This document shows positions 18,235 through 27,987 of a stretch of 64,000 nt of DNA, in pieces. Every line of letters begins with the position of its first letter. The stretch's first letter is position 1. Location: positions 123,065 through 187,064 of the forward strand of contig NZ_JAAAMI010000008.1 of the NCBI RefSeq assembly GCF_010500845.1, in the 5' to 3' direction. The notes beneath the pieces were generated by a model. The model was not told where the DNA came from, searched no databases, and was given only the letters and a program-made list of their open reading frames with translations. The position numbers and the translations under genes were made by a program. Source of the DNA: Flagellimonas sediminis (GTDB taxonomy: Bacteria; Bacteroidota; Bacteroidia; Flavobacteriales; Flavobacteriaceae).

Positions 18235-18242
18235 TATCTTTG
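18235..18242 (+). promoter_or_regulatory. -7 element upstream of rpsO
   Basis: TATCTTTG fits TAnnTTTG and lies 52 bases before the rpsO ATG. That leaves a leader of about 48 bases, long for this genome, which may host the S15 autoregulation known in other bacteria. No hairpin is obvious in it. Confidence 0.5.
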
Positions 18243-18294
18243 CACGCTGATTGAAAGACAATCGATACATAAAAATCATTTAAATAATATTGGA

Positions 18295-18564
18295 ATGTAT
18301 TTAACCAAAGAAGTAAAAGCCGAGATTTTCAAGAAACACGGCGGCTCAGAAGGCAACACAGGTTCTACGGAAGGACAGATCGCCTTGTTCACGCACCGTA
18401 TCAACCACTTGACAGAACACCTTAAAAGAAACCACAAAGATTACAACACCGAGCGTTCCTTGGTTCGTTTGGTAGGTAAAAGACGTAGTCTTTTGGATTA
18501 CCTAAAAAATAAGGATATTGAAAAGTACCGTTCTTTGATCAAAGAATTGGGCATCAGAAAATAA
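18295..18564 (+). CDS. rpsO: 30S ribosomal protein S15
   Basis: Primary 16S rRNA-binding protein of the small subunit platform. At 89 residues it is exactly S15 size. The sequence contains NTGSTEGQIALFTHRINHLTEHL, H-KRNHKDYNTERSLVRLVGKRR, and YRSLIKELGIRK, all diagnostic. pnp follows after 214 bases, the classic rpsO-pnp pairing, with a strongly structured spacer between. Confidence 0.97.
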   Translation: MYLTKEVKAEIFKKHGGSEGNTGSTEGQIALFTHRINHLTEHLKRNHKDYNTERSLVRLVGKRRSLLDYLKNKDIEKYRSLIKELGIRK

Positions 18565-18571
18565 TGACAAC

Positions 18572-18778
18572 GGGGAGGCTTTGGCTTCCCCTTTGTTTTA
18601 GTTGGACGGGCTCCAACGACAAGTCCCAACCCAAAGTTGGGCAAACACAAAAAGCTTCATATAGTTTTTCATTGGTCAGTGCCGAAAGGCAAAAACAACA
18701 ACAACACAACCCGACCGCCCGGATGGCGGTAGACCAAATGTTTAACGACCCGTACCTTTTACGGGTAAGACAATTTTT
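18572..18778 (+). promoter_or_regulatory. Structured rpsO-pnp spacer with four hairpins
   Basis: Four stem-loops can be drawn by eye. They are GGGGAGGC with GCTTCCCC (18572-18591, one G-U) followed by a T-rich run; CCCAAC with GTTGGG in CCCAACCCAAAGTTGGG (about 18627-18643); ACCGCC with GGCGGT around 18713-18730; and ACCCGT with ACGGGT in ACCCGTACCTTTTACGGGT, ending about 11 bases before the pnp start codon. The first could be a leaky terminator and the last could restrict pnp translation. In E. coli this region is the site of pnp autoregulation by RNase III and PNPase; the same role here is inference. Confidence 0.5.
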
Positions 18779-21019
18779 ATGATTCCAAAAACTTTTAAAG
18801 AGGTCATTGACCTTGGTGACGGTAGGGAAATTTCCATCGAAACCGGAAAATTGGCAAAGCAGGCCCATGGCTCTGTAGTGGTCCAATCAGGCAAATGTAT
18901 GTTGCTATGTACAGTTGTCTCCAATTATCAAGCTTCGGATGTGGACTTTTTGCCACTTACCGTTGATTATCGCGAAAAATTTGCCGCCGCTGGGCGTTAC
19001 CCAGGCGGATTCTTCAAACGTGAGGCCAGACCAAGCGATGGTGAGGTTTTGACCATGCGCTTGGTGGACAGGGTATTGAGACCTTTGTTCCCAAAAGATT
19101 ATCACGCCGAAACCCAGGTGATGATCCAATTGATGTCCCACGATGAAAACGTAATGCCGGATGCCATGGCAGGTTTGGCGGCTTCTGCTGCCATTCAACT
19201 GTCAGATATTCCTTTTGAGTGCCCCATTTCCGAGGTACGTGTAGGAAGGGTGAACGGTGAATTGATCATCAACCCAACCATGGCTCAATTAAAGGAGTCC
19301 GATATCGATATGGTTATCGGTGCTTCTGAAGATTCTGTTATGATGGTGGAAGGTGAAATGGGTGAAATTTCCGAAGAGGAAATGGTGGAAGCCATCAAAT
19401 TCGCCCATGATGCCATTAAGGTTCAATGTGCCGCTCAGGTAAAATTGGCCGAAGCTTTCGGTAAAAAAGAGACCAGGGAGTACGAAGATGAGGCCGAAGA
19501 TGAGGATTTGAAGAAAAAAATCCACGAAATGGCCTATGATAAAGTATATGCCGTGGCCAAGGCCGGATCTTCCAAACATGAGCGCGGAGAAGCTTTTGCT
19601 GCCATCAAAGAAGAAATCAAAGCTACTTTTACTGAAGAGGAATTGGCAGAAATCGGTGGATTGGTCTCCAAATACTACCACAAAGCTGAAAAAGAAGCCG
19701 TTCGCAACCTTACTTTGGAAGAAGGACTTCGTTTGGATGGCCGTAAGACTACCGATATCCGCCCAATCTGGTGCGAAATCGATTATTTACCATCCGTTCA
19801 CGGTTCTTCTATCTTTACCCGTGGGGAAACCCAGGCTTTGGCAACGGTAACCTTGGGTACTTCAAGAGAAGCCAACCAAATTGACATGCCATCTTACGAA
19901 GGGGAGGAAACATTCTATTTGCATTATAACTTCCCTCCTTTCTCCACTGGTGAGGCAAGACCAATTCGTGGTACATCACGTAGAGAGGTTGGTCACGGTA
20001 ACTTGGCCCAACGTGCCCTTAAAGGTATGATCCCAGCGGATTGCCCTTATACCGTACGTGTGGTTTCCGAAGTATTGGAATCCAACGGATCATCTTCCAT
20101 GGCAACGGTTTGTGCCGGTACCATGGCCTTGATGGATGCCGGGGTACAATTGAAAAAACCTGTTTCCGGTATAGCCATGGGATTGATCACCGATACCGAA
20201 ACCGGTAAATATGCTGTGCTTTCCGATATCTTGGGTGATGAAGATCACTTGGGGGACATGGACTTTAAAGTTACTGGTACCGCTGATGGTATCACGGCTT
20301 GCCAAATGGACATCAAAGTAAAAGGATTGTCCTATGAAATCTTGGTAAAGGCCTTGATGCAGGCAAGGGACGGTAGATTGCACATTTTGGGCAAATTGGT
20401 AGAGACGATTGCCGAACCAAGACCAGAGGTGAAATCTTACGCTCCAAAAATCATCACCAGAGTTATTCCGGGTGAATTTATCGGTGCACTTATCGGTAAA
20501 GGCGGTGAGGTTATCCAAGACCTTCAGAAAAAATCCAAGACCACCATTGTTATCAATGAAGATCCTGATACAGAAGAAGGTATCGTGGAAATCTTGGGTA
20601 CCGATCAGGAAGGTATCGACATGGTATTGAAAAAAATCGATTCCTTGTTGTTCAAGCCTGAAGTTGGCAGTGCATATGAAGTGAAGGTCATCAAAATCTT
20701 GGAATTTGGTGCCGTTGTGGAATATATTGATGCCCCAGGAAATGAAGTATTGCTTCACGTATCTGAATTGGCGTGGGAGCGTACCGAAAATGTAACCGAT
20801 GTGGTCAACCTAGGTGACGTAATCGACGTGAAATATTTCGGAATAGATCCTAAGACCAAAAAGGAGAAAGTTTCCAGAAAAGCGTTGTTGCCTAAACCTG
20901 AAGGGTACAAGGAAAGACCACCAAGAGAAGATCGTGGTGGAGAACGCAGAGGCGGTGGAGATCGTAGAGGTAACGACCGTAGAGGTGGTGACCGCGACAG
21001 AAAGCCAAGAAGGGATTAG
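18779..21019 (+). CDS. pnp: Polyribonucleotide nucleotidyltransferase (PNPase)
   Basis: Phosphorolytic 3'-5' exoribonuclease and RNA-tailing enzyme. The 746 residues contain two RNase PH domains (first with [19 protein letters not shown], second with [11 protein letters not shown] and [25 protein letters not shown]), then a KH domain ([22 protein letters not shown]) and an S1 domain ([21 protein letters not shown]). The tail is a low-complexity Arg/Gly-rich stretch ([16 protein letters not shown]), often seen on Bacteroidota RNA-binding proteins. It is downstream of rpsO through a structured spacer. Confidence 0.97.
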   Translation: MIPKTFKEVIDLGDGREISIETGKLAKQAHGSVVVQSGKCMLLCTVVSNYQASDVDFLPLTVDYREKFAAAGRYPGGFFKREARPSDGEVLTMRLVDRVLRPLFPKDYHAETQVMIQLMSHDENVMPDAMAGLAASAAIQLSDIPFECPISEVRVGRVNGELIINPTMAQLKESDIDMVIGASEDSVMMVEGEMGEISEEEMVEAIKFAHDAIKVQCAAQVKLAEAFGKKETREYEDEAEDEDLKKKIHEMAYDKVYAVAKAGSSKHERGEAFAAIKEEIKATFTEEELAEIGGLVSKYYHKAEKEAVRNLTLEEGLRLDGRKTTDIRPIWCEIDYLPSVHGSSIFTRGETQALATVTLGTSREANQIDMPSYEGEETFYLHYNFPPFSTGEARPIRGTSRREVGHGNLAQRALKGMIPADCPYTVRVVSEVLESNGSSSMATVCAGTMALMDAGVQLKKPVSGIAMGLITDTETGKYAVLSDILGDEDHLGDMDFKVTGTADGITACQMDIKVKGLSYEILVKALMQARDGRLHILGKLVETIAEPRPEVKSYAPKIITRVIPGEFIGALIGKGGEVIQDLQKKSKTTIVINEDPDTEEGIVEILGTDQEGIDMVLKKIDSLLFKPEVGSAYEVKVIKILEFGAVVEYIDAPGNEVLLHVSELAWERTENVTDVVNLGDVIDVKYFGIDPKTKKEKVSRKALLPKPEGYKERPPREDRGGERRGGGDRRGNDRRGGDRDRKPRRD

Positions 21020-21041
21020 TTCCTTTCTTCAAAATAAAGTG

Positions 21042-21075
21042 AAACCCTGGACCAGTTCCAGGGTTTTCTTTTTAA
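21042..21075 (+). terminator. Rho-independent terminator after pnp
   Basis: AAACCCTGG (21042-21050) pairs with CCAGGGTTT (21058-21066) and is followed by a T-rich tract. It lies 22 bases after the pnp stop. Confidence 0.88.
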
Positions 21076-21177
21076 ATAATTTAAAAATAATTTTTATCGA
21101 ATTGTAACTTTTTGATTTTTTCAACGTATAACCTAATGAGCTTCTGCTCACAAATTTAATTTGAAGGGAATTTTTAG

Positions 21178-22041
21178 ATGAGACAGTTAAAGATTACAAA
21201 ACAGGTTACCAATAGGGAAACCGCATCGTTGGACAAGTATTTGCAGGAAATCGGTAAAGTGGATTTGATCACTGCCGATGAAGAGGTGGAGTTGGCACAA
21301 CGGATTAAAGCGGGAGATCAGGTAGCTCTGGAAAAATTGACAAAAGCCAACCTAAGGTTCGTTGTTTCCGTGGCCAAGCAGTACCAAAACCAAGGTTTGA
21401 CCCTTCCTGATTTGATCAACGAGGGTAACTTGGGATTGATCAAGGCCGCACAACGTTTTGACGAAACCCGAGGTTTTAAATTTATTTCTTACGCAGTTTG
21501 GTGGATTCGTCAATCCATTCTTCAAGCATTGGCAGAACAATCCCGTATCGTTCGTTTGCCGTTGAACAAGATCGGCTCCATCAACAAGATCAACAAAACA
21601 TTTGCTTTCTTGGAGCAAGCTCATGAGCGTACCCCATCCGCAGAAGAAATTGCCAAAGAATTGGACATGACCGTGGAAGATGTGAAGCAATCCTTGAAAA
21701 ATTCAGGGCGTCACGTATCCATGGATGCACCTTTGATCGATGGTGAGGATTCTAACCTTTACGACGTATTGCGTAGTGGGGAATCCCCTAACCCCGATAG
21801 GGAACTATTGCACGAATCGCTTCGTACTGAAATTGAGCGTGCCCTGGAGACATTGACCCCCCGTGAAGCCGATGTTATCAGGCTTTATTTTGGTTTGGCC
21901 GGTCAGCATTCCATGACTTTGGAAGAAATCGGTGAAACTTTTGACCTGACCAGGGAAAGGGTTCGACAAATCAAGGAAAAAGCCATCCGTCGCCTAAAAC
22001 ATACTTCAAGAAGTAAGATTTTAAAGACATATTTGGGCTAA
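21178..22041 (+). CDS. rpoD: Primary sigma factor (sigma-70, RpoD/SigA type)
   Basis: Promoter-recognition subunit of RNA polymerase. The 287-residue length is typical of Bacteroidota, whose primary sigma lacks region 1.1 and the long non-conserved insert. Region 1.2 is [15 protein letters not shown]; region 2 has [41 protein letters not shown], and [19 protein letters not shown]; region 3 has RLPLNKIG; region 4 has [16 protein letters not shown] and the [27 protein letters not shown]. This factor should read the TTTG/TAnnTTTG promoters seen across the window. Confidence 0.96.
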   Translation: MRQLKITKQVTNRETASLDKYLQEIGKVDLITADEEVELAQRIKAGDQVALEKLTKANLRFVVSVAKQYQNQGLTLPDLINEGNLGLIKAAQRFDETRGFKFISYAVWWIRQSILQALAEQSRIVRLPLNKIGSINKINKTFAFLEQAHERTPSAEEIAKELDMTVEDVKQSLKNSGRHVSMDAPLIDGEDSNLYDVLRSGESPNPDRELLHESLRTEIERALETLTPREADVIRLYFGLAGQHSMTLEEIGETFDLTRERVRQIKEKAIRRLKHTSRSKILKTYLG

Positions 22042-22162
22042 TTTGTTAATTTGACCAAATAAATTACAGTTAAACTATCCTTAAATTTGATTTTTGGCAG
22101 GAAAGTTGTAATTTAGACACTATAACAGTTTATCATGACTGTTCGTTTTTTGATTGATGAAT

Positions 22163-22190
22163 AAACTCCGGCTGATTACCGGAGTTTTTT
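22163..22190 (+). terminator. Rho-independent terminator after rpoD
   Basis: AAACTCCGG (22163-22171) pairs with CCGGAGTTT (22179-22187), followed by T residues to 22190. It lies about 120 bases after the rpoD stop. The space between them is AT-rich and holds no gene. Confidence 0.88.
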
Positions 22191-22331
22191 CATTTATATA
22201 CTTTGGACCTACAACAACATATCCTTTTGCACAACAAACCAAAATAGACACCTCCCCAACACTTTAATTCCAGTCCACTACTGGAAGAACCTATGGACAG
22301 TGGTAAGCAAACAGCAGGGATTAAAAAATTC

Positions 22332-22880
22332 TTATAGATAATATCGAATTCCTGCACCAACTAAGAGTATAGCTTTATTCAAATTGCCATTAAGATGATA
22401 GAATCCGCTTATTGGAACGAACAGCGAGAAGGAATCCGTTAGGTAAAAATCCATTTCAAAAGAAGTAAATCCTCCATAGATAACACCACTTTTAGGAATT
22501 TGATATCCGTAAACAATATCTATTTCACCCTTGTTGATATACTCATAACCTATTGATGGGCCACCTCCAAAAAACATAAATAATCCCCTATTAGGGCGAG
22601 ATAGAATCGTAGTAAAATATCCAAGATTCAAAAGATAGGTCTCATAAGGAAACTCAACCGTCGCATCTGGTTGTTCATTTGAAAACACTGCGGTAATAGA
22701 AAGATGGGCATAATCCGTATCACTCCAATAATTATCAGCACTAAAGCTTATTCCGTAGCCATTTGCTTTATAACTAGGAGCCAATCCAAAGGATAAACCA
22801 CTCCTTTGCGAATACATTTTAGGAATAAGCATAAATAATAACACCAGCCGAATCAAGGGGCACAAAAACGTTGTCTTCAT
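22332..22880 (-). CDS. TraO-like outer-membrane protein (orphan)
   Basis: Secreted protein of 182 residues with a signal peptide ending near KMYSQ and alternating beta-strand pattern. The middle and end (LSRPNRGLFMFFGGGPSIGYEY, then IYGGFTSFEMDFYLTDSFSLFV) resemble the conjugative-transposon protein TraO of Bacteroidota, including the FYGG/EM-x-x-YLTD pattern. No other tra genes are nearby, so it is either a remnant of a lost element or a chromosomal relative doing another job. The surrounding DNA is gene-poor. The alternative is a generic outer-membrane beta-barrel. Confidence 0.5.
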   Translation of the reverse strand: MKTTFLCPLIRLVLLFMLIPKMYSQRSGLSFGLAPSYKANGYGISFSADNYWSDTDYAHLSITAVFSNEQPDATVEFPYETYLLNLGYFTTILSRPNRGLFMFFGGGPSIGYEYINKGEIDIVYGYQIPKSGVIYGGFTSFEMDFYLTDSFSLFVPISGFYHLNGNLNKAILLVGAGIRYYL

Positions 22881-23156
22881 GAGATTATGATCAGAATAAA
22901 AAAATGATAAATTGATGTATCGAGCTTGGGTAAGGTGCTCTTGAGGTTGAAGAAAATACTTGGACTACGATCCGAATTTGCACATAATCAAGTATCAAGG
23001 TACAATATTAAGCAAAAATACAGAACAATTAGGCTATACCGTTCGGATATTGTGAATCTCCTGTAAACGATCTCCCTGTGTGATTGAAAGCTTTCAAGAC
23101 AATTCATCCCACCCAGATTACATGATCTTTTTCATTTAAGGATACTGGTAATTGGC
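22881..23156. other. Intergenic region without recognised gene
   Basis: About 280 bases, AT-rich at first. It separates the divergent TraO-like gene from rpe. I see no credible ORF, hairpin or RNA gene in it. Confidence 0.5.
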
Positions 23157-23164
23157 TAACTTTG
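23157..23164 (+). promoter_or_regulatory. -7 element abutting the rpe start codon
   Basis: TAACTTTG matches TAnnTTTG and ends four bases before the rpe ATG at 23169, so the transcript should be leaderless. No clear TTTG -33 box was found. Confidence 0.5.
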
Positions 23165-23168
23165 TTTC

Positions 23169-23828
23169 ATGGATACAAAAATTATCGCTCCTTCGCTTTT
23201 GGCTGCCGATTTTGCCAATCTTCAACGGGATATTGAAATGGTGAACCAAAGTGAGGCCGATTGGTTTCATTTGGATATCATGGATGGTGTTTTTGTTCCC
23301 AACATTTCCTTTGGAATGCCTGTGGTGGAAGCCATTGCCAAACATGCCAAAAAACCGTTGGACACCCATTTGATGATCGTAGATCCTGATCGATATATTA
23401 AAACCTTTGCTGATCTAGGGGTGCATCACCTTACCGTTCATTATGAAGCCTGTTCTCATTTACACCGAACATTGCAGGCCATTAAAGCAGAGGGTATGAA
23501 GGCAGGGGTGGCTCTTAACCCCCATACTTCCATCAACCTTTTGGAAGACACCATCCAAGATATAGACATTGTAATCGTGATGAGTGTAAACCCAGGGTTT
23601 GGTGGTCAATCCTTTATAGAAAACACCTATCAAAAGGTAAGTGACCTTAAAAATTTGATCGAAAGAAAAAATTCCAACGCTTTGATTGAAATTGATGGCG
23701 GCGTAAATGCGGGCAATGCCAAAAAATTGATTGACCTTGGGGCAGATGCCTTGGTTGCCGGTAGTTTTGTGTTCAAAAGTGAACAGCCAGCGGAAACCAT
23801 AAAACATTTAAAAGAAGTAAGAGCATAA
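23169..23828 (+). CDS. rpe: Ribulose-phosphate 3-epimerase
   Basis: Interconverts ribulose-5-phosphate and xylulose-5-phosphate in the pentose phosphate pathway. The 219-residue TIM barrel starts correctly with IIAPSLLAADFANLQ and shows WFHLDIMDGVFVPNISFG, THLMIVDPD, HYEA, SVNPGFGGQSFI, and EIDGGVNAGNA, which carry the metal ligands and phosphate loop. Its stop overlaps the next ATG by one base (TAATG), coupling it to the ypdA-like gene. Confidence 0.96.
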   Translation: MDTKIIAPSLLAADFANLQRDIEMVNQSEADWFHLDIMDGVFVPNISFGMPVVEAIAKHAKKPLDTHLMIVDPDRYIKTFADLGVHHLTVHYEACSHLHRTLQAIKAEGMKAGVALNPHTSINLLEDTIQDIDIVIVMSVNPGFGGQSFIENTYQKVSDLKNLIERKNSNALIEIDGGVNAGNAKKLIDLGADALVAGSFVFKSEQPAETIKHLKEVRA

Positions 23829-24793
23829 TGCAGGAATTTGATGTTGCCATCATCGGGGGCGGACCCATTGGTATTGCCTGCGGATTGGAGGCAAAAAAAC
23901 AGGGGTTGAGCTACATCATCATCGAGAAGGGGCCTATTGTAAATTCCCTTTTCAATTATCCTGTGAACATGCAGTTTTTCTCCTCTTCGGAAAAATTGGA
24001 AATTGATGAAATTCCTTTTATCAGTAAGGAAGCCAAGCCCAAACGCAGTGAGGCTTTGGAATACTATAGAAGGATCGTGACCTCCAACCAATTGAATATC
24101 CATCTTTTTGAAACGGTGTTGAAGGTGGAAAAACAAGCGGATTTCTTTTTCGTGGAATCCAATAAAAACCAGTATCGTGCCAAAAATGTGGTGGTAGCAA
24201 CTGGATTTTATGACCTCCCCAACAAAATGAACGTACCTGGGGAAGATTTGCCCAAGGTTTCCCATTACTACAACGACCCCCATTTTTATGCAGGCCAAAA
24301 GGTGGCCGTTATTGGTGCCAGCAATTCTGCTATTGATGCAGCCTTGGAATGTTGGCGAAAAGGGGCCCAGGTAACCTTGATCATTCGCGGGCCTGAAGTG
24401 GGTCAACGTGTTAAATATTGGGTAAGACCGGATATCATCAACCGGATTGAAGAAGGAAGTATTAAAGCGTATTATCATGCAACAGTAAAGGAAATTACTC
24501 CAACTGAAATCATTATACATACCCCAGAAGGAGATTTAACCTTAGAAAACGACTTTGTATTGGCGTTGACGGGTTATATGCCCAACTTCGAATTTTTAAA
24601 ACAATTAGGAATTGCCCTTTCCGATGACGAAAAACGATTACCAACCTACAATCCGGAAACCATGGAGACCAACATTCCAGGGCTTTTCTTGGCAGGCGTG
24701 ATCTGTGGAGGCATGGAAACCCATAAATGGTTTATTGAAAATTCCCGTATCCATGCTCCGATCATTATGGGGTCTATTTTGCAAAAGAAGTAA
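23828..24793 (+). CDS. YpdA-like putative bacillithiol disulfide reductase
   Basis: FAD/NADPH-dependent oxidoreductase of 321 residues related to thioredoxin reductase but without its CxxC. FAD loop: IIGGGPIGIACGLEAKK. The NFPVNMQFFS-like segment NYPVNMQFFSSSEKLEI is characteristic of YpdA. The second Rossmann loop is VAVIGASNSAIDAALECWR. YpdA reduces bacillithiol disulfide where bacillithiol is made; whether this organism makes it cannot be told from the window. It is translationally coupled to rpe. Confidence 0.82.
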   Translation: MQEFDVAIIGGGPIGIACGLEAKKQGLSYIIIEKGPIVNSLFNYPVNMQFFSSSEKLEIDEIPFISKEAKPKRSEALEYYRRIVTSNQLNIHLFETVLKVEKQADFFFVESNKNQYRAKNVVVATGFYDLPNKMNVPGEDLPKVSHYYNDPHFYAGQKVAVIGASNSAIDAALECWRKGAQVTLIIRGPEVGQRVKYWVRPDIINRIEEGSIKAYYHATVKEITPTEIIIHTPEGDLTLENDFVLALTGYMPNFEFLKQLGIALSDDEKRLPTYNPETMETNIPGLFLAGVICGGMETHKWFIENSRIHAPIIMGSILQKK

Positions 24794-24839
24794 TAAGCAC
24801 AAAAGAATGCTTAACTTTAGGAAGCTAAATTCTTGAACC

Positions 24840-25313
24840 ATGACCTTTTACGACTTTGAAGCAGAACGCTTGGATGGCACCTTGGAATCCATGTCAACCT
24901 ATAAGGGTAAAACTATTATTGTGGTGAATACTGCCAGTAAGTGTGGTTTAACTCCTCAATATGAGGGACTGGAAAAACTTTATGAAACCTACAAAGATCA
25001 GGGATTGGTGATTTTGGGATTTCCTTGCAACCAGTTCGGGAACCAAGAACCGGGTACCGCAGAGGAAATCCAGGAGTTCTGCCAATTGAATTACGGTGTG
25101 AGCTTCCCTATGTTTGCCAAAATCGACGTAAACGGAAAAAACACCCATCCCATTTTTAAGTACCTGAAATCTGAATTGGGTGGGCTTTTGGGAAGCAAAA
25201 TACAATGGAACTTTACCAAATTTGTAGTGGATAAACAGGGTAAGCCGATAAAACGCTTTGCCCCTATCAGCACTCCAGAATCTATGGAAGACTATATTAA
25301 GGAGATCCTTTAG
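24840..25313 (+). CDS. Glutathione peroxidase-family thiol peroxidase
   Basis: Cytoplasmic non-selenium peroxidase of 157 residues. The peroxidatic cysteine is C35 in [16 protein letters not shown]. The Gln and partner Cys are in [14 protein letters not shown], and the Trp/Asn tetrad residues in WNFTKF. Such enzymes usually use thioredoxin despite their name. A TAACTTTA -7-like sequence lies at 24812. It probably follows ypdA in the same redox-related neighbourhood. Confidence 0.92.
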   Translation: MTFYDFEAERLDGTLESMSTYKGKTIIVVNTASKCGLTPQYEGLEKLYETYKDQGLVILGFPCNQFGNQEPGTAEEIQEFCQLNYGVSFPMFAKIDVNGKNTHPIFKYLKSELGGLLGSKIQWNFTKFVVDKQGKPIKRFAPISTPESMEDYIKEIL

Positions 25314-25372
25314 TCACTTCAATCTTTTTTTCCTCCAAATATTCCTATTTTTAAGGAAGCCTCTCATTTTCA

Positions 25373-26935
25373 ATGTTTAATAAGAGCTCCTTTTACTTTT
25401 TCGGATTTACTATTACAGTCTTTTTTACTTCTTGTAAAAAAGAGTCGCCTATTTTGGATACACCGCTCATCACGCTCAACCAAGTGGTTCTGATATCCAT
25501 TGATGCTCCTGCCGAATATGTGCATCTCATGGCCCAGGATAGTGTTGGAAAATCTGTCAAGGACAGTACCGGGCCTAAAGCTATCCATCCGAATAGGGGT
25601 TTTTACTATTTGGACCATATGAACAATGAAAAACTTTGGATTCCCAAACCGAACATTAATGACACTTTGATCGTTGAAACATATTCAGAGTTTTTGGAGT
25701 TAGCTACCCAAAACTTTTTTACTTCCGTCAAAGAAACCTTTTTGGTGAAAAAAGGAGATACTGTATTGTTTACTTACGACCATCTTATTCCAGAAGCAAA
25801 GATCACGAACAGAACCGTAAATGATTGGGAATTAAATTATAACAAGCATCGTTTGGCTGAACTCTTTGACAACAAATACACCAGCCACAGCCTCATTTTA
25901 TTGGGGAATATGCTTGCCCATGATGATGGTATTGAAGGTTTTGACGAACGTTCGGTTAATTATTATCAATTGGCAAAAATTGATTTTGATAGGGAAATGG
26001 CGTATTTGGATTCCCTTCATCAATCCACTATTTTGTCAGATGAGCACTATAAATATCGAAAAGATGCATTGGACATGTTGATGGAGACCCATAAAACCAT
26101 GAAACCAATTGCCGATTGGTTAAATGTGAATCAATACTTACTTGGTGAGGACCAGATGGAAGAACCGGTTTCTTTTGATCTGGACAAAACCGATTCCCTT
26201 ATGACCTTTTCATTTTTCCGAGATTATTTGGACCAAATCACTAAGTATGATCTCAACTTGATTACGGAAAACCACGGTGGTTCGGGAGGTTCCTATATCG
26301 ATTCACGCATCCGTTTCGATTCTATCTTGGCCGATAATCGCCTGAACCAAACCGCAAAGAACCATTTGTTGTTCAAAACTTATGAGGGAATTGGACAAAA
26401 TTTCAAAGTAAAGGACAAGGAAAATTATTTTAAAAAGCTACAACAAAACACCACCAATCCAGAAAAATTGTACGCTTTTCAGAAAAAATACAAACTGGAT
26501 TTCAGCAAATCGAACACCTTGATACTAACCAATTTCCAAAGTGATACCACCACCTATTCAGATATGCTGAAAAAGAATCTTGGCAAATGGCTCTATATTG
26601 ATTTTTGGGCCAGCTGGTGCCGACCTTGTAGGGAAAATATGCCTGCCTCGGTAGCCATGAAAAAAAGTTTGGCTACCAAGAATGTGGAGTTTATCTACAT
26701 CAGCTCCTATGATAAAAAAGAACTTTGGAGAAACGCCATGGATAAGGACGGAATCTTGGATAGCCAAAATTATTTTATGGAAAATGGCAATGTATCCAAG
26801 GTTATAGAAGAGCTTGGAATTGAGACTATACCCCATTATTTGATTTATAATCCAAATGGGCAGTTGGTAAATAGATTTGCCGATAGACCTGGACAAGGGG
26901 CTGAGGAACAGTTGTTGGGTTTGATGGAAAACTAG
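25373..26935 (+). CDS. TlpA/ResA-like thioredoxin-domain lipoprotein
   Basis: Envelope protein of 520 residues. The N-terminus is a lipoprotein signal (hydrophobic, then FFTSCKK). About 380 residues of helical region without recognised domain follow, then a C-terminal thioredoxin fold with the active site WASWCRPCREN (C416 and C419) and the cis-Pro region IETIPHYLI. Many Bacteroidota have such long lipoproteins for periplasmic disulfide chemistry. The stop overlaps the convergent ATP-grasp stop: both TAG codons use the same CTAG at 26932-26935. Confidence 0.85.
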   Translation: MFNKSSFYFFGFTITVFFTSCKKESPILDTPLITLNQVVLISIDAPAEYVHLMAQDSVGKSVKDSTGPKAIHPNRGFYYLDHMNNEKLWIPKPNINDTLIVETYSEFLELATQNFFTSVKETFLVKKGDTVLFTYDHLIPEAKITNRTVNDWELNYNKHRLAELFDNKYTSHSLILLGNMLAHDDGIEGFDERSVNYYQLAKIDFDREMAYLDSLHQSTILSDEHYKYRKDALDMLMETHKTMKPIADWLNVNQYLLGEDQMEEPVSFDLDKTDSLMTFSFFRDYLDQITKYDLNLITENHGGSGGSYIDSRIRFDSILADNRLNQTAKNHLLFKTYEGIGQNFKVKDKENYFKKLQQNTTNPEKLYAFQKKYKLDFSKSNTLILTNFQSDTTTYSDMLKKNLGKWLYIDFWASWCRPCRENMPASVAMKKSLATKNVEFIYISSYDKKELWRNAMDKDGILDSQNYFMENGNVSKVIEELGIETIPHYLIYNPNGQLVNRFADRPGQGAEEQLLGLMEN

Positions 26936-27987
26936 TGGAAACTCATGCGTATCCGTGCCTGGTTCTGCCCGTTTTGTTTGAGCATGGCCCTTCCATCCTT
27001 AAAACTCAGATAAGAATGTCCCTTTTTATGATTCAAAATACTGATCTCGTTCAGTAAGCCCCAATGTCTGGCCACTTCTTTCCATGCCCAGAAAATGGAG
27101 TGTTTGGGATCATAAATATGGGTGGCCTCCCCCCCTGTTCCATTGATTTCGATCACCTTGAAATTTCTCCCTTCGCACAGCTCCTCAAAGGTATTGTACA
27201 GCACATCTAACCTACCATAATGAAAATCTTTCATCTGGTCGCAGATGGCATGGATGGTCTTTGTCAAGTCTTTATTGATACGATGGCTGATATCCACAAA
27301 TTTGGCACCACGGGTATGACTTCCATAAGGCACCAAAATCAAGTCCTCCCCTTCAGAAAGCACCTCGTTCAATCGCTCGCCGAATTTTTTCCGAAGAGGT
27401 TTTAACTGCAGGTGGCTCCTTGGGTTTTTCTTGATCAGTTGCAACAAGGTACTTTTTCCATCTCCTTTAACGGACAAGAATTCCTTCGAAACGATTCCCG
27501 TAATGGTCCCTTGATCTTCCCCAGGTTTGCGGACATAAAAAATTCCTACCTCTTTCTGGTAGGGAATAAGCTCCTGTACCAAAAAATTGGATGGACTCCA
27601 CGACACATAACTTCGAAATTCATCCTTGTTATGAATTTTTTCCACCCCAAATGCTTTCATGCCCATATCGGGTTTGGCAATAAAGGGAAAACCAATATCC
27701 GAAGCCAAAACCTTTTCCAACACCATTTCTGGCGATTGTTCTTTTGGAATATAAACCGTCTTTGGGATGAATTGCCGGGGGATCATATTATAGATCACCA
27801 TTTTGGATTCCATGGCCATACCGCCATTTTTCATGGCAGGATTGGCTGCGTTGAAAAAGAAAAAGGAGCGTGCTTTGAAGGAATAATACAACCAAACCGG
27901 GAACATAGGGTAATACACCATCCAAAAGGGCCAATACTCCCAATGGGTAATCCTATGCCACATAAGTTTAAGGGAATCCATAATCAT
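26932..27987 (-). CDS. ATP-grasp domain protein
   Basis: Predicted ATP-dependent carboxylate-amine ligase of 351 residues. After an aromatic N-terminal stretch (WEYWPFWMVYYPMFPVWLYY) the ATP-grasp elements appear: FPFIAKPDMGMKAFGVEK, FLVQELIPY, GVFYVR-like GIFYVRKPGED, and the metal-binding end FKVIEINGTGGEATHIYD. The fold resembles D-Ala-D-Ala ligase-type enzymes; the substrate is unknown. Last gene of a tight five-ORF operon; its ATG overlaps the NRDE stop by one base. Confidence 0.75.
   Translation of the reverse strand: MIMDSLKLMWHRITHWEYWPFWMVYYPMFPVWLYYSFKARSFFFFNAANPAMKNGGMAMESKMVIYNMIPRQFIPKTVYIPKEQSPEMVLEKVLASDIGFPFIAKPDMGMKAFGVEKIHNKDEFRSYVSWSPSNFLVQELIPYQKEVGIFYVRKPGEDQGTITGIVSKEFLSVKGDGKSTLLQLIKKNPRSHLQLKPLRKKFGERLNEVLSEGEDLILVPYGSHTRGAKFVDISHRINKDLTKTIHAICDQMKDFHYGRLDVLYNTFEELCEGRNFKVIEINGTGGEATHIYDPKHSIFWAWKEVARHWGLLNEISILNHKKGHSYLSFKDGRAMLKQNGQNQARIRMSFH

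Noticed and set aside
18564..18782. 72-codon plus-strand ORF between rpsO and pnp
   Set aside because: It overlaps the four hairpins of the spacer and runs into the pnp start. Its sequence (repeated Gln/Asn from CAACAACAA DNA) is low-complexity, with no family likeness.
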